This document shows, piece after piece, positions 12,587-23,350 of a stretch of 64,000 nt of DNA (the stretch's first letter is position 1; every line of letters starts with the position of its first letter). Source of the stretch: Malachius bipustulatus. Its lineage: Eukaryota > Arthropoda > Insecta > Coleoptera > Melyridae. Below the pieces are notes generated by a model. That model ran no database searches, was not told the origin of the DNA, and saw nothing but the letters and a program-made list of their open reading frames with translations. The stretch is taken from positions 43,034,210-43,098,209 of the forward strand of contig OU342633.1 of the NCBI GenBank assembly GCA_910589415.1. The letters run 5' to 3'. The translations under genes and the position numbers were made by a program.

Positions 12587-13105
12587 AAATAATTTCTGTG
12601 TGCATAACCCATCCATACGCTGTCGGATAATTAGTTTTCGCGGAATTTCAATCAGCAGTTTCATAGGTACCATATTTTGCAGGAAGGCTGGATGCTCTGA
12701 TCCAATTCGAACATATCAAACGGAATTTATAAAGTGTTTAACTATAAAACGTCAATCCTCGTTTTCCATTTAAATGCTGAAAAATTGGTAACAATTGCAC
12801 GCAAACACGAGCAAAAGCGGCGGACCGCGTTAGAGTGGTTGTAGAACCGCAGATGAACTGTTCTGCCACCACTTTCGCGCGCTCGATCGTATTGGCTAAT
12901 GTTTGCGCGCAAATTTTACCTATTTTCCAGCATTTAAATAGAAAACTAAGATTGACGTTTTACAACTGAGCACTTCTACTTTCCAAATTCGTTTGATAAA
13001 TTCGAATCGGCGACCTCCAGTACATCTAGCCTCGCTGCAAAATATGGTATGAGGCAATTACGCGAAAACTAATTTTCCGACAGTTTTGCACACAGAAAGT
13101 ATTAT
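12587..13105. repeat. Fold-back element with about 220-bp arms
   Basis: The left arm (about 12587-12820) and right arm (about 12900-13105) are imperfect reverse complements. They share TTTCTGTGTGCA, ATTAGTTTTCGCG, CCATATTTTGCAG, AAAACGTCAATC and CATTTAAATGCTG-type blocks. The centre (12820-12900) is GC-richer, with GCGGCGGACCGCG and CGCGCGCTCGATCG. No ORF of interest. Terminal boundaries and target duplication were not resolved. Confidence 0.75.
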
Positions 13106-13309
13106 ACCTATCATATCGACTATCTCGCAGACAGCCTGCACTGCATTTCAAAAATATCAACGTTACAAATTTCTAAAAAAAAACAATTTTTTTCGTTTTT
13201 TGTTTTTTTTTGTTTGTGATTTTCTCCTTTAATATTGAACTGATTGGGTTGCTGCAGTTCTCAATTTCTTTCTATTTTCCTTCTCTACAATCGTCCTTTG
13301 GGACCATCT

Positions 13310-13770
13310 ACTGTAACAGAACAACCCCTGGTCCGTTCGTCTGTGGCGAAAAGCCACCGTGTGATCGTCTATTTACCTCTGGGTTTCCCCTAAGAGGACC
13401 GCTGTGTTTTCCTACGTTGTGTTTACCGTAGTTTTTACCGTAGTCACCCCTGCTCTTTGATTGAGGTATGCCAGGATTACTATGGCCGAAACGGATGCGC
13501 AAAAGAACCTACTATGACTCATTGTATCTCGGTTGATTGGGTTTTCTTTCGGAAAAGCGGGGAAATTAACGGAGACTTGTTGTTGACTGTGGATTTCCTA
13601 TCAGGGAGTTTAAAAGCGGGTGATGAGCGAGAGAATTCGTTTACAAGGGCGTAAAATGGTGAAAAGCGAGATGGGCTGTGATTTTGCATAGAGAGTACAA
13701 AAAAATGGAAAGCGAAGAGAGATCCCTTTCATGCATGTTTCAAACTTTAATCCATTTCGGATTCCACTCT
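13310..13770 (+). repeat. Dispersed repeat, copy 1 (other copy 46110-46510)
   Basis: It shares, in order, GGACCG(C/T)TGTGT, CCGTAGTCACCCCTG, TCTTTGATTGAGGTATG, AAACGGAT(A)GCGCAAA, GAACCTACT, AAAAGCGGGGAAA and GAGAGTA(C/T)AAAAAAATG with the region near 46.3 kb. The two copies differ by indels. Neither has a convincing ORF. It could be part of an LTR, a SINE-like sequence or a DNA element; ends were not determined. Confidence 0.7.
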
Positions 13771-13789
13771 TTAGCACACCTTTACCTTT

Positions 13790-14040
13790 TTCACTTGTTT
13801 ATAACTCAAAAACTTCTGAATTTAAACACCAACTGTAAAAGCCAATCTTATTTCCTCTTCTCAGACAATCTAAAAATGTAATAACATAGGAGCATTCCAT
13901 TTAAAAAAAACATCACTTTGATATGTCACTGTCATATGGGACACTCTTTATACTCCAAAATAATTTTAAATTATGGCCATTGTGATTCTGTACTTGAATT
14001 TTTAAAAAGTTTTTCGAAAAAGTCCATCGTTTGGCCTACA
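13790..14040. repeat. Single-arm fragment of the 25.8-26.7 kb palindromic family
   Basis: The sequence TTGTTTATAACTCAAAAACTT through AAAGTCCATCGTTTGGCCTA is closely similar to the right arm of the palindrome at 25806-26686. Only one arm is present, so this is a truncated copy. Confidence 0.8.
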
Positions 14041-14089
14041 TATACATAAAAAAAAATCACCCATTTCGGGGGTGAGTATTGGCCGGTGG

Positions 14090-14420
14090 AGGGATTGGTC
14101 GGGGTCGCACGCGATGTCCAGCACCTCCATTGTGCTCAGCATCCTCGAAAACGGGGGGAAGGTTTTTTTGCAGGGAAATGGTTTGAAGCGCGGTTTATCT
14201 TTCTAGGGGGTGGTTTTTGGCCGTTTTGAGGGGTTGCGCAACCCCAAAGAGAAATTCTGACAACCGCATCGTGTTCAGCATCCTCGAAAACGGGGGGGGG
14301 GAAGTAATCTTGTTCCGGCTCAAAATATTTACATGTTCGTCCGACTCACACACGCCACTATTTAGCGGAGGGGACAAACACATCGAGGCTAACATCGCAC
14401 TTTTTTCTTGTGTGTAATAT
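14090..14420. repeat. GC-rich patch with 28-bp direct repeat
   Basis: The string TCAGCATCCTCGAAAACGGG appears at about 14137 and again at about 14276, each followed by a G run. Between them is a purine-rich stretch. Base composition differs sharply from the flanks, which suggests an inserted element, but I cannot identify it. Overlapping ORFs on both strands are not supported. Confidence 0.5.
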
Positions 14421-14649
14421 ACAATTTTTTTCTGCGAGAAGAAATATCAGTGTTAGAATGTCGAAAAACGTAGTTAGATAACTGAAAATTATTTCGGAAA
14501 AATGATTTATGTTAAACTTGGATTTTCAAACTGTCTTTTATCGTAATTGACGTTGCCTGGGTAACGAAACGATTTAATTGTTACATAAACGTCATATTAA
14601 TGTAATTAAAATTGAAGACAGTTTTGCAAAGATTGCAAGTTAGTTTTCG

Positions 14650-14721
14650 ATGAGTGAATTTAATAATATGGATAGTGATTATTATGAAAATTCCCTTGAT
14701 ATTTGCCATTTGGATAATAAG
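14650..14721 (+). CDS. Possible first coding exon (24 codons)
   Basis: An ATG opens 24 codons (MSEFNNMDSDYYENSLDICH then LDNK) that end exactly at AAG|GTAACT, a plausible 5' splice site, in phase 0. The peptide is acidic and low in hydrophobic residues, with no known motif. I see no matching downstream exon, so the rest of the gene, if real, uses an acceptor I did not locate or lies beyond a long intron. Chance occurrence in AT-rich DNA is a serious alternative. Confidence 0.22.
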
Positions 14722-16972
14722 GTAACTTTCCTTTACGTATATTTGATATAAATTTAATGATATCTGAGTGTTAATAGTAGCTATACCTAAGCCGCCATTT
14801 CGGGGAAATAAGTACTCATTTATTTCCCTGCTAATTCATTTATTTCCCCGATAAGATGCAGCTCATATAATGAGGCATTTTTCTACCTGTCAACGGGGAA
14901 AAAAGGTCAAACTTTTAGCCCCTCGCAGAAAAAACACATTTATTCCTAAAATTAATGTTCTTTCATTATTATTATTTATGTTACAATTTTTTATATTTAT
15001 GTCATTTTTTTGATTGATCGATATGCTGTGTATTAATGCAACCCAAGTTAAATGGGCAGTCCACTTTATTCAATAAAGTTTTTCTTCTCTTTTTCTGCCT
15101 GAGGAAACTGTCGGTCTAGCCAATTTTCTGTCTCAGATGTTACGTTGACGGTAATTTTTTTGATTTTTGCCGTTTAATAATTTTATAGGTTATTGGCCTT
15201 ATTAAGAACGCTATGCTCATATAATAAGGCCAACAACAACAAAGTTAATTTTTAGTGTGATACAAAACAAACATTAAGATTGAATTTAGTTACTTAATCT
15301 ATGAGCGATGATCACGCTTATTGGGGGTAATGGTTGATCAACTAGTTTTGAAATAAAATCAACTTTTTATTTTTTTTTTACTTTTTATTTACTTAGTGGA
15401 ACCAAATGGCCCCGAAAATGGACCATTATAAGCGCCATTAAGGGTTCACGCTGTATATCAACAATAGATCAATGAAAGCACAAATTAAACAAATCAGCAT
15501 CCAGTGAAAACATCTGTGAATAATTGGAGTTCAAGCAGAAACTAAACAAAAAATTAGGTGACTGAGCAATATTTGAAACATTATTTGTAATTTGTAAAAG
15601 CCAACATTGCTATATATTTATGCAACTTCCAGAGACCAGAGATGGACAATTTATTTGGACAGATATTTTTCTCTTTCTCCATAAGAAGAGTAGATTTTCC
15701 AGGAGTAAGCCGAGAAATATCGTGGAATCAATTGCTTTGCTTTAATATTAACGCTCTTGGTTCTACTTTAAATTTGCGCTTAGTTGTAACGATCTATCAG
15801 TTAGATCTAAAGGCTTATTAAACTTATACGTTTCCAAAACACGACGAGTCTTTCGTCTTTAAATAATTGAGCAGTTCATTGGGTTGTTTTTGACGTTTAC
15901 GTCCCTTGACAGAAGTTGTAATTTGGAATCACGTAATAGCAATGAAATTTTGGCATTTACCGCAAGCTTTGTATTAAAGCAAAGCAATTGAATTGCGTCG
16001 TTAGTGTCCTTATCAACTGACTCTCTCGGTTTCAGTTTGTGAGACATTAAAAACGTAAACGCAAAAGGACCTTTAATGGAACGTTCTTCAACCGTTTATT
16101 TGCCTGTCAGGAACTTATCTCGCTTGCAGGGAAGTTATCAGGACAGCGTTCCCATTCTAATAAACTTCCTTTTGATAGAAAATTACGCTTGGGCTCTGTT
16201 ACGAAAGGTGATGGAAATTTTGTCTCGCCAAAAACCTGAAGTGAATACTTTAGGAATACTGAAGGAATTAAAGTCTTAAAATCATGTGTATACTAAAGCA
16301 TCAATATAAGCTTTAATAATATTATTTTATTAACGAAGATGGAGACGAGCAGTTGCTGAAAAGGTTTCTAAAAGAGAGCTTGCAATAATTATTTTCCTGA
16401 GTATAGAAAACTTGAATGAATGCCTCCTTTGAATTAAACGAAATATTACGCACTGGTATATTTATGACGAACTGATGAATACCCAAAAGAATTTCAACTT
16501 TACAATTCTTTATACTATTCTCCACAAAGCAAAAAAATGTTTTCAATTTCAAAAATCCAAATCCCTCAAAATAATTGTAGCGTCAACCCTTCAATGCGAT
16601 TTGATAGTTTTTTAAACTTATTGGTGCTTTTACATGTCTGAAGATGCAACTTCAAAAGGTAGCGAAACAAGTCTAACATCTTTTTCTGCATCTGTAGGTA
16701 CAATGTAGGTATTAGTAAAATTTTTAAATAATATATTATTAATATTATAGGTATAGGTAGCCCATTAAAACATAAAAGACAATCGCTTTCACAGTCGCAA
16801 TCGATTTTAGATCGATATGATGTTTTTGGTGACTCTTCTTCTAAGAACTTAGTTGTTTGGTGGTTTCCGATCTGAATCACACCGCATAGTTTATTGAATA
16901 ATTTATTTTTAGAAGAAGGCAGGTATATAGGATAAGTACGTGTAGATATATCTAAATGTAAACTGACCACAG
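14722..16972. other. AT-rich intergenic or intronic sequence
   Basis: Short ORFs occur on both strands (for example 15859-16047 minus, 16076-16279 plus, 16566-16970 minus), but none shows a family motif. A stretch near 16905-16950 resembles the exon 1 donor region of the CLIP gene downstream (TTTAGAAGAAGG(C/T)AGGT), perhaps a local duplication. Confidence 0.4.
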
Positions 16973-17083
16973 ATGATGGATTTTACCTGTTTTTTATTCG
17001 ATAAAAACTTGAAAGATCAACTTGTTGAAATCTTCAACAGTCTCAAATCACGCTTTCACTTTCGCTGTTTATTAAACAGCATA

Positions 17084-17447
17084 ATGGCTTCAGTGACTTT
17101 ATTGTTCCTCTGGGTTTCAATTCAAATGGTTCATAGTTCGTTAGATCGGTTATATTTAGAAGAAGGTAGGTGTGATAGGTAAATATCTAAATCATTAATG
17201 GAGGTTATTGATACCTCTATCCGTAATAAATTAGTAATTTGATTGAAGATGCATTATTTCATTTAATTTCTACCTGCCGTTCTATTTTTCAGACGACAAA
17301 TGCCCTTTAAAAAATGGAGCAGAAGGCATTTGCATCAATATCTATAAGTGCCCCTCTGCCATCAACGCTTTGACTCAATATGGCATTTATCCAAGAACTT
17401 GTGGTTTTGCAGGATTAGATCCAATTGTTTGCTGTTCTCACTATTAG
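17084..17447 (+). CDS. Secreted standalone CLIP-domain peptide, two exons
   Basis: Exon 1 is 17084-17165 and exon 2 is 17293-17447. The 127-bp intron starts GTAGGT and ends TTTTTCAG, and the split codon G|AC gives Asp28. The 78-residue product has a hydrophobic N-terminus (MASVTLLFLWVSIQMVHS) that should act as a signal peptide. Six cysteines follow at residues 31, 41, 47, 64, 74 and 75, the spacing and order of a CLIP domain ending CGFAGLDPIVCC. CLIP domains form a three-disulfide fold and usually precede a trypsin-like protease domain in arthropod clotting, melanisation and Toll-pathway cascades. Here a stop comes three residues after the last cysteine pair, with no protease domain. An in-frame ATG at 16973 would bury the signal sequence, so I chose 17084. 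An ATTAAA lies near 17500. It is either a standalone CLIP peptide or a stranded pair of first exons; I cannot tell which. Confidence 0.75.
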
Positions 17448-17591
17448 AAGATTTAACTTTCTTGAATTATTAATATGAAAACATAGAACATACAATTAAA
17501 AAAAGTTTACCCATCAATACTTTTTCATATACAGGTGTCCCTTATTTCAGAGCTCACTATGTAAACCCACTATTTTTACTTAATGTTTCAC

Positions 17592-17965
17592 TTAGTTTTT
17601 TGAAATTGATTGAGCAGTTGGTCCATGTACACTATTACCTACTATATACCAGCTGTTTCTCTCTTTTAAATCAGCTGTTATTAATAAATTCGCTATGTAT
17701 CTCCTATATACATCTGTAGTTTCATCTAGAACTATGTACATAAAATTATTTCCCAAATTTGTCTTGACTGTTGATATTGTTTTTTTTTTTATAGCACTCA
17801 TCAAGAGTTTTTTTTTCTTCCTGAACTTTCGTCTCGGATGGTTTTCTTACAATATTTCTGCGGAGAAACGCTTTGAAAGAAGAGTTACTTAATGTGTTAT
17901 CATTTTTTACAGCAACTAAACTTTCCCGTATTGACGTCTGTGCTAAATTCCTTGAATTCTGTTTT
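17592..17965 (-). pseudogene. hAT-like / CGGBP1-like transposase fragment
   Basis: The translation has NNFMYIVLDETTDVYRRYIA followed by NLLI, matching the D-E-T-T-D-V-x-x-R-Y motif of hAT-derived (CGGBP1-like) proteins. The upstream part reads SLVAVKNDNTLSNSSFKAFL and then RRNI and a diverged LDECYKK segment, again in family order, but in a different frame. At least one frameshift is therefore present around the A-run at 17790. The N- and C-terminal domains are missing. It is a dead fragment lying convergently just 3' of the CLIP gene. Confidence 0.65.
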
Positions 17966-18654
17966 CATTATTGTTCTTATGAAGAGGGGTACCACAATGC
18001 TGATCTATCAGATATTTTCTTGCGTTGGAAATCTACGAGTATAATACGAAAACAAAATAAATTAATTAAATCCATTTAGCAGATATTATTCAAGCATGTA
18101 TGTTTCTGAGTAATAGTCTGAATGTTCAGACAAAAAATTAACGAAAAAAATTAGGTGTGTACTTTTAGCTGAAGCTATACAAGTTGCCTTATAAAAAATT
18201 AGACTAACAGTAAATGAAACTTGTAAATTGGATACTTTGTTATTTTGAAAAACTGTTTTGCTTTATTGGCTACTGAAAAACCAATGCAATAACAAAGAAA
18301 TGAAATATGAAAACCACTACACAGATAAGTTATTTCTGCGTTAATTTTACTTGCTATTGATTCTTTTATTATTAATTCTTTATTACACGCAAAAACATAT
18401 ATTGCCTAAAATTTCGTAAAATGTCTATACAGTGAGTTTTTTATAAATGTCCACAGGGATTTGCATGTTAACAAATTATTCCCATATTATTTGCTGTTTT
18501 ACCTTTTAAAAAGGTTCATTTATTAATGTATTTTTTAACAAAAAAATACACTATCGAGGACGACATCACTTTCCAAAAATCACCCAAACTCATCAAATGT
18601 AAATATATATTTATATATATATTTATTTCTCAAAAATCACGATTTTTCGATTTT

Positions 18655-20040
18655 AAAAACGCTCCTGTAGCTTTATCTTTCAAGATTAGTGAACGAAATT
18701 TTGGATTCTTGTAAAACTTTGGAATGACGTTAGATTTTCATTGAAAAAATTCCCAAAAGTCACGTTACTTCTACAGGGTGTCCTTTGAAAGTTCCAAAAA
18801 TCCTGTCCTTGAGGCACGGTTTCTGGCCGCAGTTTTCAATATAGGGGGCTGAAATATTTGTGAGAGTAAGATGTCTATAAGGAGTGGTCTGGTATTGCAC
18901 TTGAGCAAAATCGGCTGAGCCGTTTCAAAATGACGGTCATTTGAATTTTCGGAAAATTGACTATTTTTTGAACCCCTGTATGAGCAAGATGGTAAAATAA
19001 CTTTGAAATAAAATTAACAGGATTGGAAGAAAATTATTTGAAATTTGAGTTAATGCAATAAAATTTGCATAATTTTTCTTAATAAGCCAGTGGCGTGGGT
19101 AGGAAAAGGGTAAAAATGGCTAAATTTCTTTAACTGATTATTTTTTAAAAGAATTTACCTGAAATTTTCAGAGTAGACAACTACACTAATAACCTTTAAC
19201 TCTCAAAAATTTCAAGGATCAAAAAAAAAATGGCGGAGATATTCGAATTTATTTTACATAATGTTAATTTCTCTAAAATTTTAAAAACGTTCTAGTAGCT
19301 TCATCTTTCAAGATTAGTGAAAGAAATTTTTTACACTTGTGAAACTTTGGGATGACGTTAAATTTTCGTTGAAAAATTTTTCAAAAGTCGCGTTACTTCT
19401 ACAGGGTGGGTGTCTTTTAAAATTTCGAAAAATCCGTTCCACGTGGCACGGTTTTCGCCGAACAAAATAATGAGAAAGGCAACTAAAGGCCTGTCTAATA
19501 ACTTAACGATTGAATGTTTATTATTAGAATAATATAAAAATGAGGAAAAGCCCATCAGCGATGCGTCGTGTATCCTTCTAATATTCAGACCCGGGACTAC
19601 TTGATATAATACCAGCACCAGCCACCAGCACCAGCACCAGCGCACCGTTTTCATCGCGCTCGGCTCTGGCGGGACCACCCATGCAGATATGCCTGCTCCT
19701 ACCAACCCCAATAATTGCAGAAAATAAAAACTCCTACACACCTATATTAACAACATTGGATTAAAATGATTTGAAATTTGAATTAATGCAATAAAATTTT
19801 AATTATTTTTAATAATAAGCTAGTGGCGTGGGTAAGAAAATGGTAAAAATGGCTAAATTTCTTTAACTGATTATGAGCACATTTTTGAGAGAATTTACCT
19901 GAAATTTTCAGAGTAGACAACTATGCTAATAAACTTTAACTCTCCAAAATTTCAAGAAGCAAATAAGAGAAATGGCGGAGTTATTCGAATTTTTTACATG
20001 ATGTTTATTTCTCTAAAATTTCAAATGTTCGATTTTCAGA
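18655..20040. repeat. Tandem duplication of a CAGGGTG-type element
   Basis: Two direct copies are evident: 18655-19260 and about 19285-20035. Shared blocks include TTTCAAGATTAGTGAA, CTTTGG(A/G)ATGACGTTA, GTTACTTCTACAGGGTG, AGTGGCGTGGGTA and GGCTAAATTTCTTTAACTGA. The second copy carries an unrelated insertion at about 19445-19745 that includes a CCAGCA-rich run. The apparent minus ORF 19358-19741 spans the junction and is not a gene. Confidence 0.7.
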
Positions 20041-21060
20041 ACTCGCCTGTAACTTTTTAAAGTTAGTCAGTGGCGGGTATAGGAAAAGGGACGAAATTGT
20101 TAAATTTTGTAAAAAAAATTTTGGTTTATTATGTGTAAAAATCTTTTTTATGGCACGCTTTCAAACGAAATGAAATGAATTTTCACAGTAAACCACTACG
20201 CAAATTCTACCTGACTATGGAAAAATTCAGAAGGCCAATTTAAAAGGCGGCAAAAATTTTCATAATTATTGAATCGCGTAAAAATACACTATTTCTGCGA
20301 TTGATGCGCAAGAAGGTTTTTTAAGAAATCAGTTCGATAAGCTGAGTAATTGATGTTTTATTCCTTTAAACCCAAAACTTGAACAAAATACAATAAGAAT
20401 TGAAAGCTCATCAAAAACAATTTTATTTAATAAGCTTTGAATGTACTCGTAGGTATATGCAGTTACAATTTCAATGCGTTCTGGTCTGGTATAGTCAAAG
20501 TCAGCTAACTTGGAGTTATTGTTTTACTGTGTAAATCTCTATGGGGACAATTAAAAAAAAACAATGTATAAATACCTAAATGGGTTTTAAGAAAAATTTA
20601 TAAATTTATTACAAGATTAACTCAGTTGACAATAATGATTTTGATTCAAAATAAATTAAATGTTTTTAGAATAATTATGAAATGCCGTCAATCAGTAGAT
20701 ACTCGCTATATACTTTTTATATGAAAAAGTAAAAAACGTAGCACTTTCTCACAGGATTTACAAGAAACACTATCACCATCGAAACAAAGTTCTGGGTAAG
20801 GTCGAATCCACGAAACAACTTAAGACCTAGACGACATTCTTGCTTACTACCACACTATTACATCTAATAGACACTTTTTTATACAACAAACTAATACTAA
20901 CTGTTCAATGCCGAAACTAGAAGTGAAGTGATTTTACAAATTTCTTCCACCTTTGTGTGCCCTTTCTGTTCAAATCCATGCAAATTCCATGGCCTTTCTG
21001 TTTGACTATAGTGCTATTCAATTGATTATGAGCGTCCAGTCATTTACGTCGAAAAAAATG
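20041..21060. other. Intergenic AT-rich sequence
   Basis: No gene recognised. The first 250 bp are a weak continuation of the duplicated element to the left. Confidence 0.4.
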
Positions 21061-21626
21061 GCTTAGAAATGCAAATGAAACCGAGAAAGCTGATTTTTGG
21101 ATATTGTGTGAGGTCAGCTTAAAAAAAACTTCCAATTGTCGACCAAGATTTCCTATGTGCATTCTTCGCCATCTTGAAAAAAGTGTTAAGTTTTGCTTTT
21201 TTACAATAACTCAGCTCTCTGTCGAAATACGAAATTACGACAGGATATTTTTTGTTGCTCTTTTACTCTCTAAAATTTAGGTTATTTACATTCTCACATA
21301 GCTTTCTTCGTTGGTAAGATATCGAAAAATATAATGGTGGATTTTTTCTTTCATGGCAGTCACGCATTTTATAAATGTTGGCTCCCCTAATTGAAGGGTT
21401 TGGTACAAAAACCGGTTTTGTACCGGTCAAAGACCAAATTTTGCAAAATCGAGTTATCGTCAGATTTTGGTCAAAAAAGTGATTCTGTATCGATTGGTGC
21501 AAAAACCGTTCATGTATTATGCTTATAAATTAAACTTTAGTCGATGTGGCCCATTATTGCACCAATTGTGTTGCAAGTTCAGTTGTGAAACATGAATTTT
21601 TGGTGGCAATAATCAAAATTATGTAG

Positions 21627-22504
21627 GTATACCGCACGTGGACTGTTATTGCAGCAAGGCCTTCAGTTGATGTTTTAGGGATAAATGCCATACTTAACAA
21701 TGACTTGCAAGACATTCTAGCTTGGAGCGATAGAAACCAAGTCCAATTTAATGCTGGAAAAACCCAAGCAGCCATCTTCTCCAAAAAGACCACCGTTTTG
21801 GAGCCAGATATGATGATGGCGGGACACTTTCTTACCCCAGCGTCATCTCTTCGTTTACTTGGAGTGAGCCTCGGAGCGAACATGTCTTGGCATGATCATG
21901 TTGCAGGTCTGGCGAAGAGTGCTTCTCAAAAACTTGGAACACTCTTCCGCACGAAGAAATTTTATACACCACAACAGCTTCTCCTCTTATACAAGGCTCA
22001 AATCCGACCATCCTTGGAGTACTGCTCACATGTTTGGAGCTCAGCTCCCAAACATACGCTGAGACTACTCGACTCTATTCAGAAAAGAGCCATCCGCTTG
22101 ATTGGGGACCCAGATTTGACAAAAAATTTAGACACTCTCGAACATCGAAGAAGAGTAGCTGACCTGAGTCTGTTTTACAGATATTTTAATGGAAGGTGTT
22201 CAAAAGACGTGGCCCGCTTGATCCCACCAAGAACAAGATCGGGCAGCTATACACGTCGAGCCGCAGACGCTCATCCGTATCAGGTTCAGCTCGTTACACC
22301 TCGTACCACCCTATTTCAGACTTCTTTTATGTATAGAACCGCATCACTTTGGAATAGCATTCCAAAGGGCGTGCTTCCCGAAGTATACAACTTACAGAGA
22401 TTCAAGGCCAACGTGAATCGATATCTCCGCTCATGCACCGCTCCCAGAGCATCATAGGGATTTCCCTGCAGTGCATGTGCATTTACAAAAAAAAAAAAAA
22501 AAAA
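21627..22504 (+). pseudogene. 5'-truncated LINE: C-terminal RT region plus poly(A)
   Basis: An open frame runs from 21627 to the stop after 22457, entering without a methionine. It encodes the thumb and C-terminal region of a Jockey/CR1-type reverse transcriptase: SDRNQVQFNAGKTQAAIFS, LRLLGVSLGANMSW, LLLLYKAQIRPSLEYCSHVW, LLDSIQKRAIRLIGD, HRRRVADLSLFYRYFNGRCS, RTASLWNSIPKGVLPE. No RNase H follows. A run of 18 A residues (22487-22504) lies 30 bp past the stop. The frame has no internal stop, so the insertion is probably recent. The catalytic YADD part and everything upstream is missing, the usual outcome of incomplete target-primed reverse transcription. Confidence 0.88.
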
Positions 22505-22509
22505 GTTAA

Positions 22510-22850
22510 ATAGATCTTTTGTTAAGATTTAAAAGGTGTTTCTGTTGCAGTAGTTACATTTTAGGTCTGTTGAGCCATCTTCGAGAAAAACAGAAGAACG
22601 TTTTAATTTTGTGTTATCATTTCATAATTATTATTACATTGACTTTAACAATAAAAATGACAACAAACAAAAACGTCTACAATTAAAAAAATATCTAATT
22701 TTCCAGTCACAGCCAAAGCTATTACAAAAATTACACTACAAATTAAAGATTTCTTTCCGATTTTCTGGAAAATGGCTCAACAGACTTAAAATGTAACTAC
22801 AGACTACAGCAACAGAAGAAGCTTTTCAAGCTTAACAAATGAACTATCTA
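22510..22850. repeat. Small palindromic element 3' of the LINE
   Basis: The arms about 22515-22595 and 22745-22850 pair: TTTCTGTTGCAGTAGTTACA on the left mirrors the region around TGTAACTACAGACTACAGCA on the right, and GTCTGTTGAGCCAT mirrors ATGGCTCAACAGAC. The centre is very AT-rich. It is non-coding and looks like a MITE. Confidence 0.7.
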
Positions 22851-23350
22851 ACTAACTAACTATCTCTAAAGCATCAAGTAGGGTGGTCAATATTTAAAAA
22901 TATATGCGTGACTGTCATGATAGAAAAAAAATCATCTTTAGAGGTGAATATATCGAGAAAAGGAGGTTTTGAGAGGTTTTACCCATAGAGACTTCTGATC
23001 TACTTATCGAATACTATCGATCCCCAAAATTATACCACATTTGATAGGGATTTAACAGGGAGTCGGGAGTCAACTCCCATGAGGATTTTGTCCTTTACTA
23101 CGTAAAAGATGAGCATTAGGTGAAAAATGTATATGACCTAAATTTTAGAACGTAAAAAAATTAACAAAAAAGTATCCCATCGCAATTTTTATATCTCGAC
23201 GGAGGCCTAGTTTATTGCAAAAAAAAATTAACACTTTTTTCAAGAAAGCGAAGAATGTACATAGGAAATCTTGGTCGACAATTTGAAATTAAACTTTTCT
23301 AAGCTCCCCTCACACAATATCCAAAAATCAGCTTTCTCGGTTCATTTGCC

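Larger units (their letters stand above)
21065..23350. repeat. Large inverted-repeat element hosting nested insertions
   Basis: The outer arms, about 21065-21390 and 22885-23350, are imperfect reverse complements. They share CCGAGAAAGCTGATTTTTGG, TTGTCGACCAAGATTTCCTA, CATTCTTCGC and CAGTCACGCAT. Between the arms lie a truncated LINE (to 22504) and a second small palindrome (22515-22850). It appears to be a fold-back element later filled by insertions. The ends were not resolved to the base. Confidence 0.7.

Noticed and set aside
16566..16970. 134-codon minus ORF with a CDCESDC motif, considered as an ion-channel (DEG/ENaC-like) exon
   Set aside because: The cysteine cluster alone is too short to assign a family, the rest is low-complexity hydrophobic sequence, and no neighbouring exon supports it.
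19358..19741. 127-codon minus ORF
   Set aside because: It spans the junction between a duplicated repeat and an insertion, and includes a CCAGCA-rich simple stretch without any domain.
21554..21883. 109-codon minus ORF
   Set aside because: Antisense shadow of the LINE reverse transcriptase frame.
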